From Euglena gracilis (lineage: Eukaryota > Euglenida > Euglenophyceae > Euglenales): a stretch of DNA of 64,000 nt. The stretch is from positions 7,265,425 to 7,329,424 of the forward strand of contig CP154954.1 of NCBI GenBank assembly GCA_039621445.1. The letters are read 5' to 3'. Below the pieces are notes generated by a model. That model made no database searches and had not been told where the DNA came from. It saw nothing but the letters and a program-made list of their open reading frames with translations. Positions 1-12,093 of this stretch are shown one piece after another (positions within the stretch are counted from its first letter, which is position 1; each line of letters starts with the position of its first letter). Both the position numbers and the translations under genes were made by a program.

Positions 1-544
1 ACCCTAACCCTAACACTAACCCTAACCCTAACCCTAACCCTAACCCTAACCCTAACCCTAACCCTAACCCTAACCCTAACCCTAACCCTAACCCTAACCC
101 TAACCCTAACCCTAACCCTAACCCTAACCTAAACCTAACCCTAAACCTAACCCTAACCCTAACCCTAACCCTAACCCTAACCCTAACCCTAACCCTACCC
201 CAAACCCAAACCCAAACCCAAACCCAACCCCAAACCCCAACCCAAACCCAAACCCTAACCCAAACCCAAACCCTACCCCTAACCCTAACCCTAACCCGAA
301 CCTAACCTACCCTAACCCTAACCCTAACCCTAACCCTAACCCTAACCCTAACCCTAACCCTAACCCTAACCCTAACCCTAACCCTCACCCCAACCCCAAC
401 CCTAACCCTAACCCTAACCCTAACCCTAACCCTAACCCTAACCCTAACCCTAACCCTAACCCTAACCCTAACCCTAACCTAACCCTAACCCTAACCCTAA
501 CCCTAACCCTAACCCTAACCCTAACCCTAACCCTAACCCTAACC

Positions 545-585
<41 letters not shown>

Positions 586-845
586 CCCTAACCCTAACCC
601 TAACCCTAACCCTAACCCTAACCCTAACCCTAACCCTAACCCTAACCCTAACCCTAACCCTAACCCTAACCCTAACCCTAACCCTAACCCTAACCCTAAC
701 CCTAACCCTAACCCTAACCCTAACCCTAACCCTAACCCTAACCCTAACCCTAACCCTAACCCTAACCCTAACCCTAACCCTAACCCTAACCCTAACCCTA
801 ACCCTAACCCTAACCCTAACCCGAACCCTAACCCTAACCCTAACC

Positions 846-886
<41 letters not shown>

Positions 887-1683
887 CCCTAACCCTAACC
901 CTAACCCTAACCCTAACCCTAACCCTAACCCTAACCCTAACCCTAACCCTAACCCTAACCCTAACCCTAACCCTAACCCTAACCCTAACCCTAACCCTAA
1001 CCCTAACCCTAACCCTAACCCTAACCCTAACCCTAACCCTAACCCTAACCCTAACCCTAACCCTAACCCTAACCCTAACCTAACCCTAACCCTAACCCTA
1101 ACCCTAACCCTAACCCTAACCCTAACCCTAACCCTAACCCTAACCCTAACCCTAACCCAACCCCTAACCCTATCCCTACCCTAACCCTAACCCTAACCCT
1201 AACCCTAACCCTAACCCTAACCCTAACCCTAACCCTAACCCTAACCCTAACCCTAACCCTAACCCTAACCCTAACCCTAACCCTAACCCTAACCCTAACC
1301 CTAACCCTAACCCTAACCCTAACCCTAACCCTAACCCTAACCCTAACCCTAACCCTAACCCTAACCCTAACCCTAACCCTAACCCTAACCCTAACCCTAA
1401 CCCTAACCCTAACCCTAACCCTAACCCTAACCCTAACCCTAACCCTAACCCTAACCCTAACCCTAACCCTAACCCTAACCCTAACCCTAACCCTAACCCT
1501 AACCCTAACCCTAACCCTAACCCTAACCCTAACCCGAACCCTAACCCTAACCCTAACCCTAACCCTAACCCTAACCCTAACCCTAACCCTAACCCTAACC
1601 CTAACCCTAACCCTAACCCTAACCCTAACCCTAACCCTAACCCTAACCCTAACCCTAACCCTAACCTAACCCTAACCCTAAAC

Positions 1684-1724
<41 letters not shown>

Positions 1725-1830
1725 CCCTAACCCTAACCCTAACCCTAACCCTAACCCTAACCCTAACCCTAACCCTAACCCTAACCCTAACCCTAACCCT
1801 AACCCTAACCCTAACCCTAACCCTAACCCG

Positions 1831-1869
<39 letters not shown>

Positions 1870-2712
1870 CCCTAACCCTAACCCTAACCCTAACCCTAAC
1901 CCTAACCCTAACCCTAACCCTAACCCTAACCCTAACCCTAACCCTAACCCTAACCCTAACCCTAACCCTAACCCTAACCCTAACCCTAACCCTAACCCTA
2001 ACCCTAACCCTAACCCTAACCCTAAAACCCTAACCCTAACCCTAACCCTAACCCTAACCCTAACCCTAACCCTAACCCTAACCCTAACCCTAACCCTAAC
2101 CCTAACCCTAACCCTAACCCTAACCCTAACCCTAACCCTAACCCTAACCCTAACCCTAACCCTAACCCTAACCCTAACCCTAACCCTAACCCTAACCCTA
2201 ACCCTAACCCTAACCCTAACCCTAACCCTAACCCTAACCCTAACCCTAACCCTAACCCTAACCCTAACCCTAACCCTAACCCTAACCCTAACCCTAACCC
2301 TAACCCTAACCCTAACCCTAACCCTAACCCTAACCCTAACCCTAACCCTAACCCTAACCCTAACCCTAACCCTAACCCTAACCCTAACCCTAACCCTAAC
2401 CCTAACCCTAACCCTAACCCTAACCCTAACCCTAACCCTAACCCTAACCCTAACCCTAACCCTAACCCTAACCCTAACCCTAACCCTAACCCTAACCCTA
2501 ACCCTAACCCTAACCCTAACCCTAACCCTAACCCTAACCCTAACCCTAACCCTAACCCTAACCCTAACCCTAACCCTAACCCTAACCCTAACCCTAACCC
2601 TAACCCTAACCCTAACCCTAACCCTAACCCTAACCCTAACCTAACCCTAACCCTAACCCTAACCCTAACCCTAACCCTAACCCTAACCCTAACCCTAACC
2701 CTAACCCTAACC

Positions 2713-2753
<41 letters not shown>

Positions 2754-2983
2754 CCCTAACCCTAACCCTAACCCTAACCCTAACCCTAACCCTAACCCTA
2801 ACCCTAACCCTAACCCTAACCCTAACCCTAACCCTAACCCTAACCCTAACCCTAACCCTAACCCTAACCCTAACCCTAACCCTAACCCTAACCCTAACCC
2901 TAACCCTAACCCTAACCCTAACCCTAACCCTAACCCTAACCCTAACCCTAACCCTAACCCTAACCCTAACCCTAACCCTAACC

Positions 2984-3024
<41 letters not shown>

Positions 3025-5241
3025 CCCTAACCCTAACCCTAACCCTAACCCTAACCCTAACCCTAACCCTAACCCTAACCCTAACCCTAACCCTAACCCT
3101 AACCCTAACCCTAACCCTAACCCTAACCCTAACCCTAACCCTAACCCTAACCCTAACCCTAACCCTAACCCTAACCCTAACCCTAACCCTAACCCTAACC
3201 CTAACCCTAACCCTAACCCTAACCCTAACCCTAACCCTAACCCTAACCCTAACCCTAACCCTAACCCTAACCCTAACCCTAACCCTAACCCTAACCCTAA
3301 CCCTAACCCTAACCCTAACCCTAACCCTAACCCTAACCCTAACCCTAACCCTAACCCTAACCCTAACCCTAACCCTAACCCTAACCCTAACCCTAACCCT
3401 AACCCTAACCCTAACCCTAACCCTAACCCTAACCCTAACCCTAACCCTAACCCTAACCCTAACCCTAACCCTAACCCTAACCCTAACCCTAACCCTAACC
3501 CTAACCCTAACCCTAACCCTAACCCTAACCCTAACCCTAACCCTAACCCTAACCCTAACCCTATAACCCTAACCCTAACCCTAACCCTAACCCTAACCCT
3601 AACCCTAACCCTAACCCTAACCCTAACCCTAACCCTAACCCTAACCCTAACCCTAACCCTAACCCTAACCCTAACCCTAACCCTAACCCTAACCCTAACC
3701 CTAACCCTAACCCTAACCCTAACCCTAACCCTAACCCTAACCCTAACCCTAACCCTAACCCTAACCCTAACCCTAACCCTAACCCTAACCCTAACCCTAA
3801 CCCTAACCCTAACCCTAACCCTAACCCTAACCCTAACCCTAACCCTAACCCTAACCCTAACCCTAACCCTAACCCTAACCCTAACCCTAACCCTAACCCT
3901 AACCCTAACCCTAACCCTAACCCTAACCCTAACCCTAACCCTAACCCTAACCCTAACCCTAACCCTAACCCTAACCCTAACCCTAACCCTAACCCTAACC
4001 CTAACCCTAACCCTAACCCTAACCCTAACTAACCCTAACCCTAACCCTAACCCTAACCCTAACCCTAACCCTAACCCTAACCCTAACCCTAACCCTAACC
4101 CTAACCCTAACCCTAACCCTAACCCTAACCCTAACCCTAACCCTAACCCTAACCCTAACCCTAACCCTAACCCTAACCCTAACCCTAACCCTAACCCTAA
4201 CCCTAACCCTAACCCTAACCCTAACCCTAACCCTAACCCTAACCCTAACCCTAACCCTAACCCTAACCCTAACCCTAACCCTAACCCTAACCCTAACCCT
4301 AACCCTAACCCTAACCCTAACCCTAACCCTAACCCTAACCCTAACCCTAACCCTAACCCTAACCCTAACCCTAACCCTAACCCTAACCCTAACCCTAACC
4401 CTAACCTAACCCTAACCCTAACCCTAACCCTAACCCTAACCCTAACCCTAACCCTAACCCTAACCCTAACCCTAACCCTAACCCTAACCCTAACCCTAAC
4501 CCTAACCCTAACCCTAACCCTAACCCTAACCCTAACCCTAACCCTAACCCTAACCCTAACCCTAACCCTAACCCTAACCCTAACCCTTAACCCTAACCCT
4601 AACCCTAACCCTAACCCTAACCCTAACCCTAACCCTAACCCTAACCCTAACCCCTAACCCTAACCCTAACCCTAACCCTAACCCTAACCCTAACCCTAAC
4701 CCTAACCCTAACCCTAACCCTAACCCTAACCCTAACCCTAACCCTAACCCTAACCCTAACCCTAACCCTAACCCTAACCCTAACCCTAACCCTAACCCTA
4801 ACCCTAACCCTAACCCTAACCCTAACCCTAACCCTAACCCTAACCCTAACCCTAACCCTAACCCTAACCCTAACCCTAACCCTAACCCTAACCCTAACCC
4901 TAACCCTAACCCTAACCCTAACTATAACCCTAACCCTAACCCTAACCCTAACCCTAACCCTAACCCTAACCCTAACCCTAACCCTAACCCTAACCCTAAC
5001 CCTAACCCTAACCCTAACCCTAACCCTAACCCTAACCCTAACCCTAACCCTAACCCTAACCCTAACCCTAACCCTAACCCTAACCCTAACCCTAACCCTA
5101 ACCCTAACCCTAACCCTAACCCTAACCCTAACCCTAACCCTAACCCTAACCCTAACCCTAACCCTAACCCTAACCCTAACCCTAACCCTAACCCTAACCC
5201 TAACCCTAACCCTAACCCTAACCCTAACCCTAACCCTAACC

Positions 5242-5282
<41 letters not shown>

Positions 5283-5290
5283 CCCTAACC

Positions 5291-5331
<41 letters not shown>

Positions 5332-6350
5332 CCCTAACCCTAACCCTAACCCTAACCCTAACCCTAACCCTAACCCTAACCCTAACCCTAACCCTAACCC
5401 TAACCCTAACCCTAACCCTAACCCTAACCCTAACCCTAACCCTAACCCTAACCCTAACCCTAACCCTAACCCTAACCCTAACCCTAACCCTAACCCTAAC
5501 CCTAACCCTAACCCTAACCCTAACCCTAACCCTAACCCTAACCCTAACCCTAACCCTAACCTAACCCTAACCCTAACCCTAACCCTAACCCTAACCCTAA
5601 CCCTAACCCTAACCCTAACCCTAACCCTAACCCTAACCCTAACCCTAACCCTAACCCTAACCCTAACCCTAACCCTAACCCTAACCCTAACCCTAACCCT
5701 AACCCTAACCCTAACCCTAACCCTAACCCTAACCCTAACCCTAACCCTAACCCTAACCCTAACCCTAACCCTAACCCTAACCCTAACCCTAACCCTAACC
5801 CTAACCCTAACCCTAACCCTAACCCTAACCTAAACCCTAACCCTAACCCTAACCCTAACCCTACCCTAACCCTAACCCTAACCCTAACCCTAACCCTAAC
5901 CTAACCCTAACCCTAACCTAACCCTAACCCTAACCCTAACCCTAACCCTAACCCTAACCCTAACCCTAACCCTAACCCTAACCCGAAACCCTAACCCTAA
6001 CCCTAACCCTAACCCTAACAACCCTAACCCTAACCTAACCCCCCTAACCCTAAAAAATAACCCCCCTAACCTACCCCTAACCCTAACCTTCCCTAACCTA
6101 ACCCTAAACCTAACCCTAACCCTAACCCTAACCCCTCCCCTACCCCCAACCCTAACCCCAACCCCAACCCCTAACCCTAACCCTAACCCTAACCCTAACC
6201 CTAACCCTAACCCTAACCCTAACCCTAACCCTAACCCTAAAACTAACCTAACCCACGAAACCCTAACCCCTAACCCGAACCCCCTAACCCTAACCCTAAC
6301 CCCTAAACCTAACCCTACCCTAACCCTAACCCTAACCCTAACCCTAACAA
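1..6350. repeat. Telomere, CCCTAA repeat tract
   Basis: Almost uninterrupted tandem CCCTAA hexamers read rightwards, the orientation expected for the C-rich strand of a left chromosome end, so the window begins at or very near the physical terminus. The middle is very regular, with occasional one-base gains or losses (ACCTAACC, AAACCC). Positions 196-260 carry CCCAAA-type variants, and 5820-6350 is degenerate with CCCCTAA, CCTACC and CCCCAA forms, as is usual at the proximal edge of a telomere. The repeat corresponds to the TTAGGG class. Confidence 0.98.
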
Positions 6351-6351
6351 C

Positions 6352-9300
6352 CTGGTTCTGTGACTCCCTTTCATTGCCCTTGGTTCAAAGTCCTTCCCTT
6401 TGGGTTCCTACCCCCTAAATTGAACTTTTATTCGATATGGGATCCCTTAAAATCGATTGCTGGCATCTTAATGTACCCCTTGAGACATTTTTTGGGTCCT
6501 AGATCCTTCTACATCCGGGAATATTCAAGTGGGAACCCCCTTCTGCCGCCCAGGGAAAACGGAACCTTACCTGGTTCTGTGAGTCCCTTTCATTGCCCTT
6601 GGTTCAAAGTCCTTCCCTTTGTGGTCCTACCCCCTAAATTGAACTTTTATTCGATATGGGATCCCTTAAAATCGATTGCTGGCATCTTAATGTACCCCTT
6701 GAGACATTTTTTGGGTCCTAGATCCTTCTACATCCGGGAATATTCAAGTGGGAACCCCCTTCTGCCGCCCAGGGAAAACGGAACCTTACCTGGTTCTGTG
6801 AGTCCCTTTCATTGCCCTTGGTTCAAAGTCCTTCCCTTTGGGTTCCTACCCCCTAAATTGAACTTTTATTCGATATGGGATCCCTTAAAATCGATTGCTG
6901 GCATCTTAATGTACCCCTTGAGACATTTTTTGGGTCCTAGATCCTTCTACATCCGGGAATATTCAAGTGGGAACCCCCTTCTCTGCCGCCCAGGGAAAAC
7001 GGAACCTTACCTGGTTCTGTGAGTCCCTTTCATTGCCCTTGGTTCAAAGTCCTTCCCTTTGGGTTCCTACCCCCTAAATTGAACTTTTATTCGATATGGG
7101 ATCCCTTAAAATCGATTGCTGGCATCTTAATGTACCCCTTGAGACATTTTTTGGGTCCTAGATCCTTCCTTCTACATCCGGGAATATTCAAGTGGGAACC
7201 CCCTTCTGCCGGCCCGGGAAAACGGAACCTTACCTGGTTCTGTGAGTCCCTTTCATTGCCCTTGGTTCAAAGTCCTTCCCTTTGGGTTCCTACCCCCTAA
7301 ATTGAACTTTTATTCGATATGGGATCCCTTAAAATCGATTGCTGGCATCTTAATGTACCCCTTGAGACATTTTTTGGGTCCTAGATCCTTCTACATCCGG
7401 GAATATTCAAGTGGGAACCCCCTTCTGCCGCCCAGGGAAAACGGAACCTTACCTGGTTCTGTGAGTCCCTTTCATTGCCCTTGGTTCAAAGTCCTTCCCT
7501 TTGGGTTCCTACCCCCTAAATTGAACTTTTATTCGATATGGGATCCCTTAAAATCGATTGCTGGCATCTTAATGTACCCCTTGAGACATTTTTTGGGTCC
7601 TAGATCCTTCTACATCCGGGAATATTCAAGTGGGAACCCCCTTCTGCCGCCCAGGGAAAACGGAACCTTACCTGGTTCTGTGAGTCCCTTTCATTGCCCT
7701 TGGTTCAAAGTCCTTCCCTTTGGGTTCCTACCCCCTAAATTGAACTTTTATTCGATATGGGATCCCTTAAAATCGATTGCTGGCATCTTAATGTACCCCT
7801 TGAGACATTTTTTGGGTCCTAGATCCTTCTACATCCGGGAATATTCAAGTGGGAACCCCCTTCTGCCGCCCAGGGAAAACGGAACCTTACCTGGTTCTGT
7901 GAGTCCCTTTCATTGCCCTTGGTTCAAAGTCCTTCCCTTTGGGTTCCTACCCCCTAAATTGAACTTTTATTCGATATGGGATCCCTTAAAATCGATTGCT
8001 GGCATCTTAATGTACCCCTTGAGACATTTTTTGGGTCCTAGATCCTTCTACATCCGGGAATATTCAAGTGGGAACCCCCTTCTGCCGCCCAGGGAAAACG
8101 GAACCTTACCTGGTTCTGTGAGTCCCTTTCATTGCCCTTGGTTCAAAGTCCTTCCCTTTGGGTTCCTACCCCCTAAATTGAACTTTTATTCGATATGGGA
8201 TCCCTTAAAATCGATTGCTGGCATCTTAATGTACCCCTTGAGACATTTTTTGGGTCCTAGATCCTTCTACATCCGGGAATATTCAAGTGGGAACCCCCTT
8301 CTGCCGCCCAGGGAAAACGGAACCTTACCTGGTTCTGTGAGTCCCTTTCATTGCCCTTGGTTCAAAGTCCTTCCCTTTGGGTTCCTACCCCCTAAATTGA
8401 ACTTTTATTCGATATGGGATCCCTTAAAATCGATTGCTGGCATCTTAATGTACCCCTTGAGACATTTTTTGGGTCCTAGATCCTTCTACATCCGGGAATA
8501 TTCAAGTGGGAACCCCCTTCTGCCGCCCAGGGAAAACGGAACCTTACCTGGTTCTGTGAGTCCCTTTCATTGCCCTTGGTTCAAAGTCCTTCCCTTTGGG
8601 TTCCTACCCCCTAAATTGAACTTTTATTCGATATGGGATCCCTTAAAATCGATTGCTGGCATCTTAATGTACCCCTTGAGACATTTTTTGGGTCCTAGAT
8701 CCTTCTACATCCGGGAATATTCAAGTGGGAACCCCCTTCTGCCGCCCAGGGAAAACGGAACCTTACCTGGTTCTGTGAGTCCCTTTCATTGCCCTTGGTT
8801 CAAAGTCCTTCCCTTTGGGTTCCTACCCCCTAAATTGAACTTTTATTCGATATGGGATCCCTTAAAATCGATTGCTGGCATCTTAATGTACCCCTTGAGA
8901 CATTTTTTGGGTCCTAGATCCTTCTACATCCGGGAATATTCAAGTGGGAACCCCCTTCTGCCGCCCAGGGAAAACGGAACCTTACCTGGTTCTGTGAGTC
9001 CCTTTCATTGCCCTTGGTTCAAAGTCCTTCCCTTTGGGTTCCTACCCCCTAAATTGAACTTTTATTCGATATGGGATCCCTTAAAATCGATTGCTGGCAT
9101 CTTAATGTACCCCTTGAGACATTTTTTGGGTCCTAGATCCTTCTACATCCGGGAATATTCAAGTGGGAACCCCCTTCTGCCGCCCAGGGAAAACGGAACC
9201 TTACCTGGTTCTGTGAGTCCCTTTCATTGCCCTTGGTTCAAAGTCCTTCCCTTTGGGTTCCTACCCCCTAAATTGAACTTTTATTCGATATGGGATCCCT

Positions 9301-10293
9301 TAAAATCGATTGCTGGCATCTTAATGTACCCCTTGAGACATTTTTTGGGTCCTAGATCCTTCTACATCCGGGAATATTCAAGTGGGAACCCCCTTCTGCC
9401 GCCCAGGGAAAACGGAACCTTACCTGGTTCTGTGAGTCCCTTTCATTGCCCTTGGTTCAAAGTCCTTCCCTTTGGGTTCCTACCCCCTAAATTGAACTTT
9501 TATTCGATATGGGATCCCTTAAAATCGATTGCTGGCATCTTAATGTACCCCTTGAGACATTTTTTGGGTCCTAGATCCTTCTACATCCGGGAATATTCAA
9601 GTGGGAACCCCCTTCTGCCGCCCAGGGAAAACGGAACCTTACCTGGTTCTGTGAGTCCCTTTCATTGCCCTTGGTTCAAAGTCCTTCCCTTTGGGTTCCT
9701 ACCCCCTAAATTGAACTTTTATTCGATATGGGATCCCTTAAAATCGATTGCTGGCATCTTAATGTACCCCTTGAGACATTTTTTGGGTCCTAGATCCTTC
9801 TACATCCGGGAATATTCAAGTGGGAACCCCCTTCTGCCGCCCAGGGAAAACGGAACCTTACCTGGTTCTGTGAGTCCCTTTCATTGCCCTTGGTTCAAAG
9901 TCCTTCCCTTTGGGTTCCTACCCCCTAAATTGAACTTTTATTCGATATGGGATCCCTTAAAATCGATTGCTGGCATCTTAATGTACCCCTTGAGACATTT
10001 TTTGGGTCCTAGATCCTTCTACATCCGGGAATATTCAAGTGGGAACCCCCTTCTGCCGCCCAGGGAAAACGGAACCTTACCTGGTTCTGTGAGTCCCTTT
10101 CATTGCCCTTGGTTCAAAGTCCTTCCCTTTGGGTTCCTACCCCCTAAATTGAACTTTTATTCGATATGGGATCCCTTAAAATCGATTGCTGGCATCTTAA
10201 TGTACCCCTTGAGACATTTTTTGGGTCCTAGATCCTTCTACATCCGGGAATATTCAAGTGGGAACCCCCTTCTGCCGCCCAGGGAAAACGGAA
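6352..10293. repeat. 219-bp subtelomeric satellite array, 18 units
   Basis: Unit starts (the word CTGGTTCTGTGA) lie at 6352, 6571, 6790, 7011, 7234 and then every 219 bp to 10081. The fourth unit-to-unit step is 223 bp and the third is 221 bp, because of small internal duplications near 6982 and 7168. The five telomere-side units carry point variants, while the units from about 7234 to 10280 look identical by eye. The last unit stops at GGAACC and runs directly into CCCTAA repeats. Because 219 is a multiple of three and one frame lacks stops, an open frame of more than 1,000 codons crosses the array; I treat this as a by-product, not a gene. Confidence 0.97.
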
Positions 10294-10366
10294 CCCTAAC
10301 CCTAACCCTAACCCTAACCCTAACCCTAACCCTAACCCTAACCCTAACCCTAACCCTAACCCTAAC
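10294..10366. repeat. Internal telomeric repeat tract 1
   Basis: About twelve CCCTAA units in the same orientation as the terminal telomere, joining the truncated last satellite unit to unrelated DNA at CTAACTCGAATGG. The junction with the satellite shares the letters AACC, so the exact boundary is ambiguous by a few bases. Confidence 0.95.
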
Positions 10367-11621
10367 TCGAATGGATTTTCTTTTTTTGAGCTGCGCAAGT
10401 TCATGGGAAAAATGCAGTATTTGCAATGTATCCCAAAAACTTATCACACACTTTGTATTTTTGCAAATAACTTTGAAGTGGGCGCAATTGTGTGCTTGAA
10501 TGATCAAAACACCTTTGGTGTTCGCCAATTTGACCAACAAGTTCGTGGCCAAAGAAGGGGGGCATGGCTACTTTTGTTGCTTAAGTAAACCAAATCTGCA
10601 TTTTGAGCATGCGGTTTGCAAATCAACAACAAAAGTGCCATTGTGAAATATGTGCACAAACATCTTTGGGACTTATTCCCAAAAGAATATGGTTGGGTTG
10701 GGCAGATACCCATTTGGAAGATATACGCAATTGTGCGAGATTTGCGCTATGCATGGGTGGGGGGGCGGGGGGGGGCACATCATGTTTGCGGGCTGCGCAA
10801 TATGCGCGGTGGGGAGGTGTGCGCTATGCGCGGTGTGCAAAACAATATGCACGCGATGAGCGCTATGCGCGTGGGGAGCGCAATATGCGCGGGGGTGTGA
10901 GCGCCATAGGCGCGGTGGTTGTGGGCGCCATATAGATTTGGGGGGGGGGCAGTATGCGCAAGATTTGCGCTATGCGCGAGAGTGGGTGGCGCCATAGGCG
11001 CAGTGTCTGTGCTATACGCACTTTGCGCAGGGAAGCGCCAAAGGCGCGGGGGGAGGTGGGTGCCATAGGCGCTTGAGTGGCGGGGGCGCCATAGGCGCGG
11101 GGTGGTGGTTAGTTTGGTTTCAGTTATTTCCTTTTGTGTTTGGTTGTCGGTTGTGTGGAAATTTCTCCTAGAGTGCACACCTTGGGGGGAGGTGCTGAGT
11201 AGTTGTCCTTGTCGCGCATGTTGGTCTGGGGGGGGGTGGAGTGTGTGAGAAAAATTGTATGCGAATTTGAGCTGCGGGGGGTGTACAGGATTGTCTGCAA
11301 TCGACAAACCTGGTGGAAAACGAAAAATGAAAGCAGCTGGGCGACTACTCGACACCATTCGAATTTCAGGCCTTAGGGCTTTCGTCTTGGAACCCAGTGA
11401 AACGATGGGGGGTTAAGCTACTTGTTACCCCTACCGCATGTGGAACGTTTGTGGATATGCGGTGGGTAGGGGGGCACTTTCTCTTTACCCCTGGGTTGAA
11501 AACGGTGTTGGTGTTGCAGAAAACGGTGTTGCTGTCAGCGAAAACGGTATGTAAAAGTGATGATTAGTGGGAGTTTTTTGGTGGGGAAGAATTTTGCGGT
11601 GTTGTGTGCATTCTTGGACCG
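10367..11621 (-). mobile_element. Fragment of element 3, 3' non-coding region
   Basis: This stretch aligns by eye with 55840-57035 in the same orientation, and with 24290-25500 in reverse complement. Shared words include GGGAAAAATGCAGTATTTGCAA near 10405 and a box around 11160-11240. It is therefore a third copy of the accessory non-coding region of element 3, without its gag or LTRs. Identity is clearly lower than between the two arms of the palindrome. The match stops near 11621. No credible coding sequence is present. Confidence 0.8.
10740..11100. repeat. Cluster of GCGC-bounded short palindromes
   Basis: A run of short self-complementary words such as GCGCTATGCGC and GCGCCATAGGCGC is separated by G-runs. 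Equivalent clusters occur at 24900-25130 and 56190-56430 in the other two copies of this region. The composition (alternating purine/pyrimidine, many small hairpins) differs sharply from the flanks. No function is assigned. Confidence 0.75.
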
Positions 11622-11788
11622 TGCTAGACGCTGAACTCCACAAACGTCGATCCGTGGGGCTGCCCTGGTCCGACAGCAACCAAGCTTCTGCGAGACATTC
11701 TCCACATGGCTACGAACGCATTCGCCGGCTCTGTCAAACAACGCCGGTTCCAAGAGCTAACAGAGAATCTATGTGTGACATTGGCGCG
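11622..11788. other. Unassigned segment between element-3 fragment and telomeric tract
   Basis: This 167-bp stretch matches nothing else I could find in the window. It has no usable open frame beyond short runs that read into the adjacent telomeric repeats. It ends at TTGGCGCG, directly before the second internal telomeric tract. Confidence 0.5.
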
Positions 11789-12093
11789 AACCCTAACCCT
11801 AACCCTAACCCTAACCCTAACCCTAACCCTAACCCTAACCCTAACCCTAACCCTAACCCTAACCCTAACCCTAACCCTAACCCTGACCCTGACCCTAACC
11901 CTAACCCTAACCCTAACCCTAACCCTAACCCTAACCCTAACCCTAACCCTAACCCTAACCCTAACCCTAACCCTAACCCTAACCCTAACCCTAACCCTAA
12001 CCCTAACCCTAACCCTAACCCTAACCCTAACCCTAACCCTAACCCTAACCCTAACCCTAACCCTAACCCTAACCCTAACCCTAACCCTAAGGG
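11789..12093. repeat. Internal telomeric repeat tract 2
   Basis: About 50 CCCTAA units in left-telomere orientation, with two CCCTGA variants near 11881-11892. It ends CCCTAAGGG and meets retroelement gag sequence at TCGGTAA (12094). In the mirrored right-arm copy the gag sequence continues uninterrupted through that point (50810). The tract therefore marks a break in element 1 that is capped by telomeric DNA. Confidence 0.95.

Noticed and set aside
7242-10499. A 1,085-codon open frame made of identical 73-residue repeats
   Set aside because: The frame stays open only because the satellite unit is 219 bp and stop-free in one phase. It reads into telomeric repeats at its end and has no flanking gene signals.
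10780-11358. A minus-strand open frame in the GCGC cluster
   Set aside because: Low-complexity sequence with no homologue in the other two copies of the region, where the frame is not kept.
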